From NCBI GenBank assembly GCA_902610175.1, contig CACLUR010000001.1, positions 124,001 through 188,000 of the forward strand: DNA of 64,000 nt. The letters are read 5' to 3'. Origin of the DNA: an uncultured Alphaproteobacteria bacterium. GTDB taxonomy: Bacteria; Pseudomonadota; Alphaproteobacteria; HIMB59. This document shows positions 50,607 through 59,661 of this stretch, piece by piece. How positions within the stretch are numbered: the stretch's first letter is position 1; each line of letters opens with the position of its first letter. The position numbers and the translations under genes were made by a program. The notes below the pieces were generated by a model. The model had not been told where the DNA came from. It ran no database searches and saw nothing but the letters and a program-made list of their open reading frames with translations.

Positions 50607-51308
50607 ATGTTAAGTGTAATAGATATTTCTAAAAATTTTGGCGATTTTACTGCCATTAATAAACTCTCTTTTGAGGTCAAAGTTGGTGATGTGATGGGGT
50701 TCCTTGGACCTAATGGTGCTGGCAAAACAACTTCTATGAGGGTAATAACAGGTTATCTGAAATCTGACAGTGGAAACGTTATCATAAACAATAAAGACAT
50801 TGAAATAGATCCCATTCACACAAAGTCAATGATTGGCTACTTACCTGAAGGAGTTCCCCTTTATTTGGACTTTTCGCCATATCTTTACCTAGACTACGTT
50901 TGCCAGGTAAGAAATATAAAAAATTCAAAAACAGCAATCAAAAAAGTAATTAATGATCTACAATTAGAAGAGGTAAAAGATGTTCCCATTGAAACTTTAT
51001 CAAAAGGTTTTAAAAGACGTGTTGGAATTGCACAGGCTCTTATACATAATCCCAAATTACTGATCTTAGATGAGCCAACTGATGGATTGGATCCCCTTCA
51101 AAAATTTGAAGTAAGAAAATTAATTAAAAAATTATCTAAAACAAAAGCAATTATAATTTCTACACACATTCTTGATGAAGTCCCAGAGGTTTGTAATAAG
51201 TGTCTTATTATTAATGATGGACAAAAAGTCTTTGAGGGAACTCCAGCACAGCTTAAGAAAAAAATTGGTAAATCCCTAGATGAAAAATTTAGAAAGTTAG
51301 TAAGCTAA
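50607..51308 (+). CDS. ABC transporter ATPase (GldA-like)
   Basis: A 233-residue ATPase of the ABC-2 export type. Walker A GPNGAGKT at 34-41, the signature LSKGFKRR, Walker B LLILDEPTDGLDP and the switch STHILDE. It belongs with the following three genes: the permease starts at its stop, and GldG-like and DUF4340 proteins follow. In gliding Bacteroidetes these are GldA/GldF/GldG, but the set is widespread in non-gliding bacteria, where its cargo is unknown. Confidence 0.9.
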   Translation: MLSVIDISKNFGDFTAINKLSFEVKVGDVMGFLGPNGAGKTTSMRVITGYLKSDSGNVIINNKDIEIDPIHTKSMIGYLPEGVPLYLDFSPYLYLDYVCQVRNIKNSKTAIKKVINDLQLEEVKDVPIETLSKGFKRRVGIAQALIHNPKLLILDEPTDGLDPLQKFEVRKLIKKLSKTKAIIISTHILDEVPEVCNKCLIINDGQKVFEGTPAQLKKKIGKSLDEKFRKLVS

Positions 51309-52027
51309 TGTTGGCGCTAATTAAAAGAGAACTTAAATTATATTTCATTACTCCTGTTGCCTATATTTTTACTGCAATATTTATTTTGACCTCTATGTCC
51401 TTGACATTTTATTTTGGCTCGTTTTTTTCCTCAGGAGTTGCAGACTTAACGGTTTTTTTTAGTTTTATTCCATGGGTTTTTATTTTCTTTGTCTCTGCAG
51501 TTACTATGAAAAGTTGGTCCGAGGAAAAGAGACTTGGTACTATTGAATTATTAATGACTTTGCCAATTCCTTTGTGGAAGATAGTGTTGAGTAAATTTTT
51601 TGCAACTTGGGCTTTTGTTGTATTCTCTGTTGTATTGACGTTTCCTATTTGGATTACAGTAAATTATCTTGGAAACCCTGATAACCTTGTAATTATTGGC
51701 CAATATCTTGGTGTTATTATCATGGCAGGTGCTTATGTCTCTCTTGGAATTTTCTTTTCTTCGTTAACTAACAATCAAATAATTGCCTTTATTTTATCTA
51801 TTTTAGTCTCATTTCTTTTTACTATAAGTGGGTTTCCTCTTATGATTAATTTTATAACTGGGATTTTACCTATTGAAATAGTAGAACTCATTTCTAGTTT
51901 TAGCTTTTTGACTCACTTCTCAAGTATCCAAACGGGTTTCTTCTCAATTAAAGGATTGTTTTTCTTTTTATCCTTTATTGCTCTTTGGAATTATTTAACA
52001 ATTATAAAATTTTTAAATCGAGACTAA
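51308..52027 (+). CDS. ABC-2 family permease (GldF-like)
   Basis: A 239-residue inner-membrane permease with six hydrophobic segments. The conserved cytosolic patch MKSWSEEKRLGTIELLMTLP lies after the second helix and is diagnostic for ABC-2/GldF permeases. Its start overlaps the ATPase stop, and its stop overlaps the next start (TAATG at 52025-52029). With the ATPase it forms the core of an exporter or cell-surface remodelling machine. Confidence 0.9.
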   Translation: MLALIKRELKLYFITPVAYIFTAIFILTSMSLTFYFGSFFSSGVADLTVFFSFIPWVFIFFVSAVTMKSWSEEKRLGTIELLMTLPIPLWKIVLSKFFATWAFVVFSVVLTFPIWITVNYLGNPDNLVIIGQYLGVIIMAGAYVSLGIFFSSLTNNQIIAFILSILVSFLFTISGFPLMINFITGILPIEIVELISSFSFLTHFSSIQTGFFSIKGLFFFLSFIALWNYLTIIKFLNRD

Positions 52028-53862
52028 TGAATAAATTTTTACAAAAAAACTATCTTATAGTATCTATACTAAGCACTGTTATTTTATTTTTGTCCTTTAA
52101 TTTTATAATCCAAAAAATCAACTTTAATTTGGGAGTTGATTTTACCTCTACCAAAACTTTTACTCTTTCAAGTGGTACTAAGAGAGTTATCGACGAAATA
52201 GAAGAGCCAATAAAAATTACTTTTGTGTATAGCAGAGACTTGTCTAAAAATATTCCAATTATTCAAAATTACGCTAATCAAGTTCAAGGTCTATTAAACA
52301 GATATTCAGATCTAGCCTCAGGTAAAATTGAATTAAACTTTATTGAACCAGAGCCTTATTCAGATGATGAAGATTATGTAAATAGATATGGTGTGCAGGG
52401 TTTTCCTATAGATCAAGAAGGGTCCAAAGTATATTTTGGATTAATTGCTTCAAATACAACAGATGACATAGAAACTGTTCCCTTTTTTGATCCCTCAAAA
52501 GCTGGCACATTAGAAAAACAATTAACTGACATTGTATACAAACTAAATAGATCAAAAAAACCAATGATTGGTTTTTTATCATGGGTGGACACTACACCAC
52601 CAATGATGCCAAATAATCAACTTGGACAAGGAGAATACACAATACTTGAGGAGCTTAGTTATTTTTATGATTTTGAGTTTTTAGATACAGACATAGAGAG
52701 TTTTGAGGGTATAGACTTATTAATAGTTTATCACCCCTCTGATATTAGTGACAAAACTGAATATGCAGTTGAACAATTTATCTTAAATGGGGGAAAATCA
52801 GTTATTTTTGTTGATCCATTTTTTGAGAAAAATGACCATTCAAATAAATCATCAAATTTAGAAAATGTCTTAAAAACCCTCAATATTAACTATAATAGCA
52901 ATGTTATTTTAGATGGTGCTCAAGCAACAAGACTGCAAACACAACAAAACATAACTGAAAATACATCTTTGCAAACTATGTTGAAATTGAATTGGCCTGA
53001 AGTCAGAGGACAGTTCATCAATCAAGCTGAAGAAATTGGAGACGGTTTATCTTTAATTAGACTTGTGTCTCCGGGTGGTCTTTCCCCATTAAATGATGAA
53101 AGTGAAATTTCTTACACTCCTATTATGTCATCTAGTGAGGTAACAATGGATCTACCTATGAAAGAAGTACATGATCCAATTAAGCTCATTAATAATTTTC
53201 AGCCAACAGGTATTAGCTATGACTTTGGAGTAAAATTAAGTGGTATCGCAAAAAGTAATTTTAATGATTTTGAATTTAAAAATGATAATCATTTAGAAAC
53301 ATCCTCAAAAAATATAAGTGTGGTAGTTTTCAGTGACGCTGATTTTATAAGAAATGCCTTTTGGGCAAGAATTCAAAAGTTTTTAGATACCAATGTAATA
53401 GAGGCGACATCTGATAATGGAAGTTTAGTTACAAATGTGTTTGACTCAATGACAGGTTATGATGAATTTATTGATCTGAGAAACAAAGAAGCTCCATTTA
53501 GACCGTTTGTTGTAGTTCAAAAACTTCAAGCAGAAGCAGAACAGATGTATCTAGGACAAGAACAGCAATTACAAGCTCAACTTGATAATACATTAAATCA
53601 AATTCAAAATTTATCAGGCGGTAGAGATGTAGAAAGTGTCAATTTATCTGACAAACAATTAATGGAATTGGCAAATTTTCAATTACAAGTAGAAAATACT
53701 CGTAAACAACTAAGGGAAGTTAGAAGAAATTTAAGTAAAGACATAGATCGATTAGCAAATCAAATAAACATATTAAATACTTTTTTAATCCCTGTTCTTT
53801 TAATTCTACTAATGTTTTTTATTCCAAGACAACTCGGTATCAGAAAAAGAAAAAGTAGATAA
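52027..53862 (+). CDS. GldG-like ABC-associated membrane protein
   Basis: 611 residues from ATG 52027 (the frame opens a few codons earlier but this ATG forms a TAATG overlap). One N-terminal membrane helix (about 8-28), a large periplasmic domain with the GldG/IFT52-like pattern (QVQGLLNRYSDLASGKIELN; DLLIVYHPSDISDKTEYAVE), a coiled coil (about 500-590), and a C-terminal membrane helix followed by a basic tail (RKRKSR). Ends exactly where the DUF4340 gene begins. Confidence 0.85.
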   Translation: MNKFLQKNYLIVSILSTVILFLSFNFIIQKINFNLGVDFTSTKTFTLSSGTKRVIDEIEEPIKITFVYSRDLSKNIPIIQNYANQVQGLLNRYSDLASGKIELNFIEPEPYSDDEDYVNRYGVQGFPIDQEGSKVYFGLIASNTTDDIETVPFFDPSKAGTLEKQLTDIVYKLNRSKKPMIGFLSWVDTTPPMMPNNQLGQGEYTILEELSYFYDFEFLDTDIESFEGIDLLIVYHPSDISDKTEYAVEQFILNGGKSVIFVDPFFEKNDHSNKSSNLENVLKTLNINYNSNVILDGAQATRLQTQQNITENTSLQTMLKLNWPEVRGQFINQAEEIGDGLSLIRLVSPGGLSPLNDESEISYTPIMSSSEVTMDLPMKEVHDPIKLINNFQPTGISYDFGVKLSGIAKSNFNDFEFKNDNHLETSSKNISVVVFSDADFIRNAFWARIQKFLDTNVIEATSDNGSLVTNVFDSMTGYDEFIDLRNKEAPFRPFVVVQKLQAEAEQMYLGQEQQLQAQLDNTLNQIQNLSGGRDVESVNLSDKQLMELANFQLQVENTRKQLREVRRNLSKDIDRLANQINILNTFLIPVLLILLMFFIPRQLGIRKRKSR

Positions 53863-54867
53863 ATGTATATTAAAAATTTAAAAATATTGGTTTTACTATC
53901 TTTTGGATTTTTAATTATTGCCCTTGGTATGTATTTTGATGGCAAAAATATCTCTAACAAGTCATCATCTGAAGTATTATTTCCCAGTTTTGATGATGTT
54001 TTACCAGAAATAGCATACATTGAATTTTCTAATCAAAATGGAAAATCTGTTATTGAAATCATTGATAATCAATGGCTTATTTCAAGCTCAAATAATTTTC
54101 CGGCAAATACTGAGCTTTTAAGTAGGTTTTTTATTCAACTTCGTGAAGCAAATATTTTAGATGCTAAAACTAATCGTGAAGATCTTTTATACAAATTGGG
54201 TCTAGATGATGAAAATAAAATGCAATTAATATTAAAATCTGAAGACGATGTAGTATTGTATTCACTAGATATTGGTATTTATAATTATAATATCCCAGGA
54301 TCTTACATAAAGGACCCTAGGTCTAATCAATCCTATTTAGTTTCAACAAACTTAACCGCCGATGTATCTGATTTCTACTGGGTGCCCACTGATTTAATAA
54401 ATATTGGTAAATCTCAAATTCAATCAATTCAAATTTATAATCAAAATATGATTAACTTAAGTGTCAAAGAAGGAGAGCTGAAACATACAAATTTGACCTC
54501 TCAATTTAATGAAATTGATAATGATAAAATTATTGATGCTCAAAATATATTAACTGATCTTCAACATAATGGCTTTATACTTAAGACAGAATTACCTAAC
54601 TCTCCAGATTTAAAAGCTAGGTTTACACTCAATAATGGAACTATAATTTTTGTAAATCTTTACGATATTGAGGGTAAAGGTGTTCACGCTACTTTTGATT
54701 GGAATTATGTCGATGATAAAGTTCAAATATCAAAGTTTATAGATCCATTGCTAGATGGAAATCAAATACAAGTTAGTTCGGTTACTTTTTTAAATAATTT
54801 TGCTTTTAGCGTTCCTCAAATATTTTTTGATACATTGAATATAAAATTAAGAGAAAAAACCGAATAA
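53863..54867 (+). CDS. DUF4340 membrane-anchored protein of the Gld-like system
   Basis: 334 residues with an N-terminal membrane anchor (about 7-25), then a periplasmic beta-rich domain. The pattern IEIIDNQWLISSSNNFPANT followed by LSRFFIQLREANILDAKTNR and LLYKLGLDD matches DUF4340 (tandem W-x-[LI] and L-G-[LV] units). It begins at the base after the GldG-like stop and ends where the convergent galM begins. DUF4340 proteins regularly accompany GldA/F/G; role unknown. Confidence 0.8.
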   Translation: MYIKNLKILVLLSFGFLIIALGMYFDGKNISNKSSSEVLFPSFDDVLPEIAYIEFSNQNGKSVIEIIDNQWLISSSNNFPANTELLSRFFIQLREANILDAKTNREDLLYKLGLDDENKMQLILKSEDDVVLYSLDIGIYNYNIPGSYIKDPRSNQSYLVSTNLTADVSDFYWVPTDLINIGKSQIQSIQIYNQNMINLSVKEGELKHTNLTSQFNEIDNDKIIDAQNILTDLQHNGFILKTELPNSPDLKARFTLNNGTIIFVNLYDIEGKGVHATFDWNYVDDKVQISKFIDPLLDGNQIQVSSVTFLNNFAFSVPQIFFDTLNIKLREKTE

Positions 54868-55821
54868 TTATTTAATTTCTCCAATATCAAACTTCATTTG
54901 ATGTTTATAAATTTGCGATGGGTTTAATTGTGTTGAAGGAAATTTTCGATTATTGGGTGCGTTTGGAAAACCCTGAGTTTCAAAACACATACCTTGATAT
55001 TTTTTAATTTTAATACGATTACTGGAATATCTTAAATGCTGACCAGTATAAAATTGAACACCAGGTTGATTTGAAAAAATTTTTAGGGATATATTGCTTT
55101 TTGGTGATTGTATTTGAGCTGCAAACTTAGAATTTTTTTTTATGATGAAATTTTCATCAAATCCCTTGAATTTATTAGTAAATTTATCGCGTATCCTAGT
55201 TAATTTTTTAAAATCAAAACGTGTTCCTTTTACATTCATTACCCTACCAGTAGGTATATTTTCAGAGTCATTTTCTAAATACTGATTTGAATTGATTTGG
55301 ACGTGGTGATCAAAAATATCTTTTTTAATTTTATCTAAATTCCAATAGGCGTGATTTACCAAATTAACGTGAGTAGTTTTTGATGTTTGTGCACTTATAT
55401 TGATTTTGAGAGTCGAATTTGCAATTGAGTAATCACAACTGGAATATAATTCTCCTGGGAAACCCTGATCTTTATCTGGTGATATACAATAATAGCTAAT
55501 ATGAGATTTGGAGAAGCTCTTAACTTGCCAAATTTTTGAGTCAAACCCTTTTTTACCACCATGTAGTATATTTTTTCCTTCATTTCTAGTTAATTTGTAT
55601 TTTACTCCTTTGATCTGAAATTGAGCTTTTTTTATTCTATTTGCATACCTGCCACATGTTGCGCCTAAGTAATTTTTATTATTTTTATATGATGAGATAT
55701 TTCCTAAATTTAGAATTAAATTGATTTTTTTCTTTTTATAAAAAACTTCAAATAATGTTGCGCCAATATTAAGAGTCTTAACTCTTAAAAACTTATTTTC
55801 AATTGTGTGCGATTTAATCAT
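54868..55821 (-). CDS. galM: Aldose 1-epimerase (mutarotase)
   Basis: Interconverts alpha and beta anomers of aldoses. 317 residues, a little short for the family. Visible landmarks: GATCGRYANRI near 53-63 (Arg/Asn), NILHGGKKGFDSKIW with His87, VNHAYWNL with His157, and the base in CFETQGFPNAPN near the C-terminus. It is the last gene of the ten-gene minus-strand operon, 6 bp after the aldolase. The high Lys/Asn content suits the A+T-rich genome. Confidence 0.9.
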   Translation of the reverse strand: MIKSHTIENKFLRVKTLNIGATLFEVFYKKKKINLILNLGNISSYKNNKNYLGATCGRYANRIKKAQFQIKGVKYKLTRNEGKNILHGGKKGFDSKIWQVKSFSKSHISYYCISPDKDQGFPGELYSSCDYSIANSTLKINISAQTSKTTHVNLVNHAYWNLDKIKKDIFDHHVQINSNQYLENDSENIPTGRVMNVKGTRFDFKKLTRIRDKFTNKFKGFDENFIIKKNSKFAAQIQSPKSNISLKIFSNQPGVQFYTGQHLRYSSNRIKIKKYQGMCFETQGFPNAPNNRKFPSTQLNPSQIYKHQMKFDIGEIK

Positions 55822-55827
55822 GAATGA

Positions 55828-56658
55828 TTAAATTTTTGAAATATTCTCTAAAACTTTTTTTGTTACTTCTTTTAATCTCGGGATAGTTGAATTGATTAAT
55901 TTAATACGGTCATAAGTATTTGGATCTTTTACAATTTCCTCTCTTAAAGTATCACCAAAAGTTTTTCTGAGTTCAGTGCCAATATTAAACTTACAAACAT
56001 TCGTTGTATTTGCTATCGTTCTTTTAAGTGTATCGTCGATACCGCTACTTCCGTGCAGCACCAATGGTACTTCAGTTAAGGTTTCTATCTTCTTTATGAC
56101 TTGCATATCAATAGAAGAGGATTTGTTTGTCTGTAAGTGTACGTTTCCTGCACTGATGGCCATTGCATCACATTTGGTTAATTCAGCAAATGTCTTCGCT
56201 TCTTCTGGATCTGTGCTTTGTGACTTAGCCCCATCATTGTAACCAACAAATCCAATTTCTCCCTCAACGGAAATATTTTGTTTATGAGCTAATTCAACGA
56301 TTTCACTTGTTTTATCAACGTTTTCATTAAGTGAAAGCTTGGATCCATCAAACATTACAGATGTGAATCCGTTGTCAATTGCCTGTAAACACTCTTCTTT
56401 CGTATAGCCATGATCTAAATGACAAACTATTGGACTAGATGATTGCTCAGCCAAGTATCTAAACATTTTACCTAAAACTGGTAGAGGTGTATTTGCTCTA
56501 CAACCTGGTCCTGCTTGAAGAATGACAGGTACCTTGAGCTCTTCGGCTGTTTCTGCATAACATCTTGCATCTTCCCAACCTAGTACTACTAATCCTGCAA
56601 CGGCATAATTATTTTTTTTTGCTTCTTGTAAAACTTCTGAGAGGCTAGCTATCGTCAT
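55828..56658 (-). CDS. Class II ketose-bisphosphate aldolase (IolJ-like)
   Basis: Zinc-dependent aldolase of 276 residues. Zinc ligands are His83 in HLDHG and later His residues, with Asp82 and Asp104 nearby; GEIGFVG, the NVHL motif and HGSSGIDD with FNIGTEL follow in the usual order. Homologues in inositol clusters (IolJ) cleave 5-dehydro-2-deoxygluconate 6-phosphate to dihydroxyacetone phosphate and malonic semialdehyde; the position next to iolB and iolC supports this. Its start overlaps the iolB stop by 4 bp (ATGA). Confidence 0.9.
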   Translation of the reverse strand: MTIASLSEVLQEAKKNNYAVAGLVVLGWEDARCYAETAEELKVPVILQAGPGCRANTPLPVLGKMFRYLAEQSSSPIVCHLDHGYTKEECLQAIDNGFTSVMFDGSKLSLNENVDKTSEIVELAHKQNISVEGEIGFVGYNDGAKSQSTDPEEAKTFAELTKCDAMAISAGNVHLQTNKSSSIDMQVIKKIETLTEVPLVLHGSSGIDDTLKRTIANTTNVCKFNIGTELRKTFGDTLREEIVKDPNTYDRIKLINSTIPRLKEVTKKVLENISKI

Positions 56659-57497
56659 TTATATTTTGCTATCATATCCTTAATACCTGGGATTGTTTCT
56701 AATTGGTAAGCATGAGTTTTTTGGAAAGATTGAATAAGTGATCTTTGAGAAAGACCTACTAGGATTGTAAAATAGTACATCTCATATCCTGGGGCAACCA
56801 CACATGGATGATATCCTTTATTAATCGCAATCGTAGAGCCATTAAAAAGTTGATAACCGTGACCCTCTTTTTCATCTTCTGATTGCATAATTTGAACACC
56901 AAAACCATGTCCTGGTTTAAATCGATAATTATAAACTTCATCATGACGAGTTTCTTGAGGGAGATCATCTGTGTCGTGTTTGTGAGGAGGGAAGCCTGAC
57001 CACCCTCCAGCGCCAACAGTATATAGTTCATTTACTAATAATCGACCAACTTGATCATGATGTTTTGCACCTAAGATATGTTTAATTTTTCTGTGAGTTT
57101 TAGTATCGTCCGAGCCATATTGAACAACATCTAGTTCTTCTTTTAAAACGAGAAATGGCTCTAATTTTTTTTCATAAATTCCACCAGCTATGAAACACTC
57201 AGAGGAGTCAGATAAACAAGTAATTTTACATTTAGAATTTGTAGGAATATAACTACCCTCAGGTTCACCATCCCAAACATCAGTTGTTCTTTTTCCAATC
57301 TGTCCTAACTTATTATCCTCCACGGTAATCTCGACGATACCTGTTGCTGGGACTACGCTACTTTCATGTTTTGATAGTTGGTATTCATAGGACTCACCTT
57401 TTTTTAAATTGATAATATTAAAATAAACTAAAGGTACTGTTTTATTTGTTTCTCCAAATAAAGCTTGATTTTTATTATCTGAATAAGGGATGTGCAT
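56655..57497 (-). CDS. iolB: 5-deoxy-glucuronate isomerase
   Basis: Isomerase of inositol catabolism that converts 5-deoxy-glucuronate to 5-dehydro-2-deoxygluconate. 280 residues with a bicupin fold. The metal-binding signature is GGWSGFPPHKHDTDD followed by RHDEVYNYRF, and the second half contains KGYHPCVVAPGYEMYYFTIL. It abuts iolC directly and overlaps the aldolase start by 4 bp. No iolD or iolE is recognised in the window. Confidence 0.92.
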   Translation of the reverse strand: MHIPYSDNKNQALFGETNKTVPLVYFNIINLKKGESYEYQLSKHESSVVPATGIVEITVEDNKLGQIGKRTTDVWDGEPEGSYIPTNSKCKITCLSDSSECFIAGGIYEKKLEPFLVLKEELDVVQYGSDDTKTHRKIKHILGAKHHDQVGRLLVNELYTVGAGGWSGFPPHKHDTDDLPQETRHDEVYNYRFKPGHGFGVQIMQSEDEKEGHGYQLFNGSTIAINKGYHPCVVAPGYEMYYFTILVGLSQRSLIQSFQKTHAYQLETIPGIKDMIAKYK

Positions 57498-58460
57498 CTA
57501 TAACTCCTTTTGATTTTGGTTAATAAATTTTTCTAATTCCTGATTATTGGGCATAGCTGAGGAACAACCTACTCTTGTTACAACTATTGCAGCATTTGCG
57601 GAACCCCGAATTACTGCATCCTCTAAACTAAGGCCATTGTATAGGGAGCTTATAAAACCTCCATTGAACGCGTCACCTGCACCCGTAGGTTTAATAGCTT
57701 CGACATTAAATATCCCGTATTGGCTCTCATTTTCTTTAGTAAATACTTTAGATCCCTCTTCACCCATTTTGTAGACAATCACTGATGGTTTTTTTTTAAT
57801 ATACACTTTTGCTAATTCAAGTCCATTTGTGGAATTATCAGCCACATTAAATTCTAAATCATTTCCAATGATAATATCCATTTCATTCATAATTTCCTTA
57901 TAAACATCTGATTTGATTGTATCAGACTCCCAGTTGTAAGGCCGATAATCAAGATCGATTATTAATGGTATCTTGAGATCTGAAGTTAATTTTGAGGCAA
58001 CTAAAACAGCATTCCTTGAAGGTTCTCCTGAAAGCGCAGTTCCAGAGATGAATACTGCAGAGTAATTATTAAAATTAATTTTATTAATATCCTCCTTATT
58101 AAGTTGTAGATCACAAGGATTACTTCTGTAAAGAATAGATTGGTTATTTTTTAAAATAGTTTCAACAACAGCTATTTGTGTTTGAAATGATTTATTAACT
58201 TTTCTGCAGTGTTCTACACCAACTTTGAATTCATTAAGTTTGTTAATTATGTATTCTCCGATTGCATCGTCAGATATACAAGTAAGTAAATCAGTGCTGA
58301 CGCCCAAGTTCGATAGAGCAACACAAGTATTTGCCGCCGAGCCTCCTAAATGAGAAGAAAAGTTATTTACATCAGAGATTTTTGTACCGGGTGGCTCTGG
58401 GTAAATATCTAATCCTGCTCTCCCTATTACAAGAATTTTTTTTGTATTATCAAATTTCAT
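57498..58460 (-). CDS. iolC: 5-dehydro-2-deoxygluconokinase (PfkB family)
   Basis: A 320-residue sugar kinase. PfkB signature 1 is GGSAANTCVALSNLG near 38-52 and signature 2 is KPTGAGDAFNGGF near the C-terminus with the catalytic Asp. The N-terminal VIGRAGLDIYPEP and the DLDYRPYNW segment are close to IolC proteins. It phosphorylates the product of IolB, setting up the aldolase step. Gap of 34 bp to the upstream Gfo/Idh gene; 0 bp to iolB. Confidence 0.9.
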   Translation of the reverse strand: MKFDNTKKILVIGRAGLDIYPEPPGTKISDVNNFSSHLGGSAANTCVALSNLGVSTDLLTCISDDAIGEYIINKLNEFKVGVEHCRKVNKSFQTQIAVVETILKNNQSILYRSNPCDLQLNKEDINKINFNNYSAVFISGTALSGEPSRNAVLVASKLTSDLKIPLIIDLDYRPYNWESDTIKSDVYKEIMNEMDIIIGNDLEFNVADNSTNGLELAKVYIKKKPSVIVYKMGEEGSKVFTKENESQYGIFNVEAIKPTGAGDAFNGGFISSLYNGLSLEDAVIRGSANAAIVVTRVGCSSAMPNNQELEKFINQNQKEL

Positions 58461-58494
58461 TTAATGAAAATTAAGTCTAGAGGAATTATTGGAA

Positions 58495-59652
58495 TTACTT
58501 AAGAATTTTTTGTATTTCCTCTAGTGAAAAATAATCTGCCTTCTTAAAAGTAGTCTTTATCTCTTGGGGTGTTTTGGTGTCTGCTGCCTTCATTGTTGAT
58601 TCAATAATATCCAAAACATGTAACGATAATTCTCCGCTACATCTGTGTTCAAGGTCCTTATCAATACAGTATGCCATTTCAGCTAATCCGATACCACGGT
58701 AGTTCGCATTAGTTGGCGACTCATTAGCCCTACCACTATGAGATGTAATATTAATTTTACCAAGGGGCATATCATCAGTTTTGTGCTCTTGCCAAACACC
58801 ACTATCATCAGTACTTGTGTATACCGAACCTCCAAACATATTTGGATCAGGCACAATCATAGAACCTTTATCGCCGTAAAGCTCGATGTGATTACGTTGA
58901 TGAGCTACAACATCAAACGATAAAGTTATTTGAATTAGAGCCCCGTTATGAAATTCTAAATTAACTAAATAGCTAGTTTGACATTCCACATCAAACTCCT
59001 GATCTTTTTTTGGACCTATGCCTATAACTCTTTTATCGAAAACTTTAGTAGAAATACCATGAACACCTTTAGCAGGGCCAAGTAAATTTACTAACGCTGT
59101 TAAATAGTATGGTCCCATATCTATAACTGGGCCTCCTTCATTATTTGCAAACCAAGGTTCAGGGTTGGGATGATAAGATTGAACTCCTGGATAAGCAAAA
59201 ATAGCATTTCCAAGCCGAACATTTCCAATTTTATTATCGTTTATTAATTCAATAGATTTTTGAATTCCACCACCTAAAAAAGTATCAGGAGCATTACCGA
59301 TGTATAAGTTTTTACTTTTAGATAATTTTAAGAGATTTTCACCATCTAAAAAATTCACAGCCATTGGTTTCTCACTGTAAACATGTTTACCGCTTTCCAG
59401 CGAATTTTTTGCTACCTCGTAATGAGCCTTTGGAATGGTTAAATTTAAAATAATATCGACTTCACTATCATTTAATATTTCATCAACGGAACAAGAGTTT
59501 ATATTATAAGTTTCAGCACATTTTTTAGAGTTTTCATGATTAATATCAGCGCACTTAATTATGCGAAAATTATTAAAATAATCATGCCCTCTAAAATATG
59601 TTTCAGAAATATGACCACATCCTATTAAGCCAACATTAAAGACTTTATTCAT
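58495..59652 (-). CDS. Gfo/Idh/MocA-family oxidoreductase
   Basis: A 385-residue NAD(P)-dependent dehydrogenase. The Rossmann strand is VGLIGCGHISETYFRGHDYF near residue 7, the EKP motif is YSEKPMAVN near 93-101, and GGPVIDMGPYYLTALVNLLG near 172-191 carries the catalytic region. In this operon it may be an inositol dehydrogenase (IolG-like) or act on a related keto-inositol, but that is by context only. 9 bp from gabD. Confidence 0.88.
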   Translation of the reverse strand: MNKVFNVGLIGCGHISETYFRGHDYFNNFRIIKCADINHENSKKCAETYNINSCSVDEILNDSEVDIILNLTIPKAHYEVAKNSLESGKHVYSEKPMAVNFLDGENLLKLSKSKNLYIGNAPDTFLGGGIQKSIELINDNKIGNVRLGNAIFAYPGVQSYHPNPEPWFANNEGGPVIDMGPYYLTALVNLLGPAKGVHGISTKVFDKRVIGIGPKKDQEFDVECQTSYLVNLEFHNGALIQITLSFDVVAHQRNHIELYGDKGSMIVPDPNMFGGSVYTSTDDSGVWQEHKTDDMPLGKINITSHSGRANESPTNANYRGIGLAEMAYCIDKDLEHRCSGELSLHVLDIIESTMKAADTKTPQEIKTTFKKADYFSLEEIQKILK

Positions 59653-59661
59653 AAATATGAA